64,000 nucleotides of DNA, taken from Linderina pennispora (Eukaryota; Kickxellomycota; Kickxellomycetes; Kickxellales; Kickxellaceae). Under the pieces are notes generated by a model, which was not told the origin of the DNA, searched no databases, and worked only from the letters and a program-made list of their open reading frames with translations. The stretch lies in contig NW_024468257.1 in assembly GCF_002104995.1 (NCBI RefSeq), forward strand, positions 844,849 to 908,848. Reading direction: 5' to 3'. Below, piece by piece: positions 60,845-64,000 of this stretch; position 1 is the stretch's first letter; each line of letters starts with the position of its first letter. The position numbers and the translations under genes were made by a program.

Positions 60845-63800
60845 ATGGATCTCTTTCTCCGCATGATTGCGCTCGCATCTGGCGGAGTATCAACAAATAT
60901 TCCTATTCCTGGCGACAATTTCTCTATTGCCAAGAGGCTCGCTACGTCTTTTCTGGATGGCAGCCCTCCTGCTGTCTCTACAGAAATTGAACTTATCGCG
61001 CTCTTTTTGGAGTACTGTAGCCCCCGCCAATCCCGATGTGGCTGTTGCCGTGTTCCTTCACATCCACCAAGGATTCTGTGCCGATGAGAACATCCATGTG
61101 GTTGTCCAGCGGCTGAATCTATCTGCTGAGCAAGCGGGCACTGTCCTGAAAGGGTATTACTCGGTCTGGAACATCCTTGAGGTGCGTCAGTTGGTGCCCG
61201 AGGTCCCTGCTCCTGCCATCTTTTCTGACTCTAACACCAGGCTTGCTGCCATGTTTGGTAGCATTGGCGGTGCCAACAGCTATCTTGACGAAGCAGCATG
61301 GCTTCTCGATGTATACGGCCCGCTACTATCAGATTTTGTTGCCCATATGTCTGGCTTCCTCAAGCGCGTATCTTCCGACCCAATGTTTGCAAAGGCCTAT
61401 TCATGCCCCCTGGATATTGCTGGCTGGCTTGCTTCTCCCGATACAGTGCCTGGCGCCAGGTATTTGCTGACTGCACCAGTTATTTCCCCCATGCTAGGAC
61501 TAATTCAGGCTATGCATGTGGTTGTCTTGTACAAGACGCTCAATATGAGCCCTGGCGACCTTGTCTCACGCTTTAATGGTAAGAACAGGCATTCATCATT
61601 GACGCTAGCGGGTGTCATTTATTGAGTTTCATCATTACTAACGGCTCATTTCTACATCTGTAGTTGCAATCGGACACAGCCAGGGTCTAACCATGGCTGC
61701 TGCCTTTGCTTCTGTGACTGACGAGGCATCATTCTATGCTGTTACTGAACGTATGCTCAGTATTTCCCTTGCGATAGCAGTTATTGGCCAACTGAATTTT
61801 TCACCAGATGCCTCATATGGGGACAAATCAGAATGTTCGTTACCCACTGGCAACTTGTCCGTGCCGATGATCTCTATTCGTGGTCTGACCAAGGATATGT
61901 TGGAGCCATTCGTTGCTGCGTTTAATGCAAACTGCATGGTCGAGGATTCGAAAGTTAGCCTGGCCTTAATTAACGGTCGCTCGAACATTGTCGTTTCTGG
62001 CAAACCGAATTCTATCGCAGGTTTTACCAACTACCTTAGAAAGCACACTGCCCTGCCGACAGAGGATCAGTCGCGCGTTCAATTTTCCCTACGCAAACCA
62101 GCTGCAATCGTTCTTCCGCTCAACATGACGCTTCCAACTCACTGCGCTATAATGGCAGATGTTGTGCCGAAGGTGTATGAGGTTGTCACCGCAAAGGGGT
62201 GGGTCCTCAACGCTGACACTCTTCGTATTCGAGTAAACGCTGGTATGGATGGTCACGATCTTCGTGATGAAGTAGACCTTACTAAGTACTTGATTGGCAG
62301 TGTGTTTCTCTATCATGTCAACTGGCCTGCAGCTGTCAACAGCACCGATGCCACACACATCGTCGACTTCAGTCCTGGCAGGTTTCAGTGCTTTTGGGAA
62401 ATACACTAGGGACATCTTGGATGGCTACGGAAAAACTGTTATCAGCACCAGTGCACTTATTTCTGACACCCAGTCACGCATGGGATCCAAGGCTGATTTG
62501 TTCAAGCAGAATATTTCCGATGTCTTCTCAGCGCCAAACTGGCAGAGTGCGTTCGGTCCACGCCTTGTTCAAACCGCGCATGAGGGTCAGCTTCATATTC
62601 GCACCCGCATGTCACTCACTCTTGGACTTCCACCAGTGATGGTTGCAGGAATGATCCCGACTATGTCCAACGAGCACTTTGTCGCAGCTATCAGCAATGC
62701 TGGGTACCATGTCGAGCTTGCTGGTAGTGGAATCTACACTGAAGCGGGGTTCAGAAAAGGGTTGAGAATTTGGTCAACCTCCTTGAACCAGGTAGTGGAT
62801 TCGCCGTCAACACAGTCTACATGAACAAGAAGCAGTGGACATTCCAGTATCCTAGTATTCTGCGTATGCGGCGGGAAGGAGTGCCAATCACAGGGCTCTG
62901 TATTGGCGCCAGTGTTCCCTCGGTTGACGTTGCTAACGGCATAATCGCAGAGTTGCGTGACGCGGGAATACGCCATGTTGCGTTCAAGCCCAGGTCAGTC
63001 GCTACAATTCTCCAGACACTTGCGATCGCCAGGGCAAACCCAGACTTCCCTGTCATTATCCAGTGGACTGGCGTCGTGGTAGTGGTCACCATTCATGTGA
63101 GGAGTTCACGAGCCAATTTTGGAAACCTACAGTAAAATCAGATCTCTGCCAAATACCATCCTGGTTGTTGGGTCAGGATTTGGCGATGGCGACGGCATTC
63201 TGCCATATCTCTCCGGCCAGTGGAGTGTCCAGTTTGACATGCACCCATGCCTGTTGACGGGGGTATTGCTTGAGTCATGTGTTTTGGCCGCAAAAGAGAG
63301 TGGGGGCGTCCTTGGAAGCAAAGGGGCTCATTGCAGCAGCCACTGGCACTGAATAAAGTGAGCGGAGGGCATTATGTACTAGCAGTGCTAGCGGAGTGAT
63401 AACAATTATGTCGGATTTTGGAGAACATGTCCATCTTCTGGCCACTCGAGCTGCACTGGCTCTCAGAGAGCTGAACGACATGATATTCTCAAAACCGGTA
63501 GCTAGCCAGATGCCGATAATCATAGCAAACAAGGACCATATCATAAAGCGGCTCAACGAAGACTTTACGCGGCCATGGTTTGGCAAGAAGTCTGACAGTC
63601 GAGTGGTCGATCTGGAGGAGATGACGTACCTGGAAGTACTCAGCCAACTCGTGGAGCTCATGTACAATGCAGACAAGTCCAGGTGGTTGGATGTGTCGTA
63701 TGGAAGGCTGTTTGGGGAATTCATTTTGAGGATGGAGGACCGAGTATCTGGATCAGATCTCGCCCGGGCATTTCAATGGACCTCGCAACTTTTGGATCCA

Positions 63801-64000
63801 ATTGAAGTCGTTCATTTGTTGGATGAGACGTATCCAGAGATAAGCCGCACCCTTATTGCGCTTGAGGATGTTCAGTATCTGGTCTGGCTTTGCAAGCGCT
63901 CTGGGACCAAGCCAGTCCCCTTCGTTCCTATCCTTGACGCTGACTTGCATGTCTGGATGATGAAGGACATATATTCGCAGTATGAAGATTTAGATTCAGT
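60845..64000 (+). pseudogene. Second FAS copy (AT-ER part), disrupted, runs past the window end
   Basis: This is a head-to-tail paralogue of the preceding FAS gene. It starts MDLFLRMIALASGG and has an 85 nt intron (61579-61663) at the same codon, before VAIGHSQG with the acetyltransferase Ser retained. The enoyl reductase follows (PPVMVAGMIPTMSNEHFVAAI, IGASVPSVDVANG, VVGSGFGDGDG, TRPWFGKK, EEMTYLEVL). Frame is lost near 61020 and 62381 (+1), then near 62756, 63072, 63107 and 63246 (best explained as -1), again near 63303 (+1), and twice more before about 63410. The dense mixture of gains and losses contrasts with the +1-only errors elsewhere and suggests real decay. Later domains lie beyond the window, so I cannot exclude a working gene with poor sequence. 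Confidence 0.65.
61579..61663 (+). other. Intron of the second FAS copy (85 nt)
   Basis: GTAAGA donor, TACTAAC branch site at about 61635-61641 and TGTAG acceptor, at the same codon phase as in the first FAS copy. Intact splice signals remain despite the disrupted reading frame. Confidence 0.8.

Noticed and set aside
1..64000. CRISPR array, transposon or phage-like defence system
   Set aside because: No regular spaced repeats, transposase motifs, terminal inverted repeats or bacterial operon structure were seen; the window is ordinary fungal chromosome.

Overview
The window is nuclear DNA of a gene-dense fungus. Genes lie on both strands with short intergenic gaps. Introns are few and short (76-131 nt where I could resolve them) with GTAAG/GTATG donors. 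A single-chain beta-alpha fungal fatty acid synthase, trypsin-like S1 proteases, a Zn2Cys6 regulator and a GPCR-like protein suggest a zygomycete-grade lineage. Kickxellomycotina (Coemansia-like) is my best guess, but that placement is inference. No CRISPR array, bacterial operon or recognisable transposon is present.

Left part (1-25.9 kb), housekeeping genes: the end of an amphipathic-helix protein; ribosomal protein uS8/Rps22; folylpolyglutamate synthase; a Cdc50/Lem3 flippase subunit; adenylosuccinate lyase; 6-phosphogluconolactonase; a Zn2Cys6 factor; a heavily frameshifted AT-hook plus WD40 protein resembling TFIIIC subunit Tfc6/Sfc6; TFIIH p52; a Cu-transporting P1B ATPase; a FAM32A homologue; a TBC Rab-GAP; Snf7/CHMP4; and a Rax1-like RGS membrane protein. 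Several of these genes are broken by single extra bases, almost always +1, which points to insertion errors in the assembly more than to real gene loss.

Middle (26-46 kb): a secreted low-complexity protein, a dead trypsin-like pseudogene, tRNA-Val(UAC), a UBTD-type ubiquitin-like protein, RNase H1, a DUF924 protein, an ABCC-type transporter with eroded ATPase motifs, a bacterial/plant-type 2-isopropylmalate synthase, a 7TM receptor-like protein, PRPP synthetase, a Sel1-repeat protein, signal peptide peptidase, a small unknown ORF and an intact trypsin-like protease.

Right part (46.9-64 kb): a minisatellite in a gene-poor stretch, then two head-to-tail fatty acid synthase genes. The first is almost intact and runs AT-ER-DH-MPT-ACP-KR-KS, but stops before the usual C-terminal phosphopantetheinyl transferase domain. 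The second shares an intron at the same site, carries many mixed indels and runs off the window end. It looks like a decaying duplicate.

Themes: one-carbon and purine metabolism sit close together (FPGS, Ade13, PRPP synthetase elsewhere). Membrane-trafficking genes form a cluster (TBC, Snf7, Rax1). Tail-to-tail gene pairs are only 7-212 bp apart. The most notable candidates for follow-up are the FAS pair, the PIP-box/AT-hook/WD40 protein and the ABC protein with lost catalytic residues.
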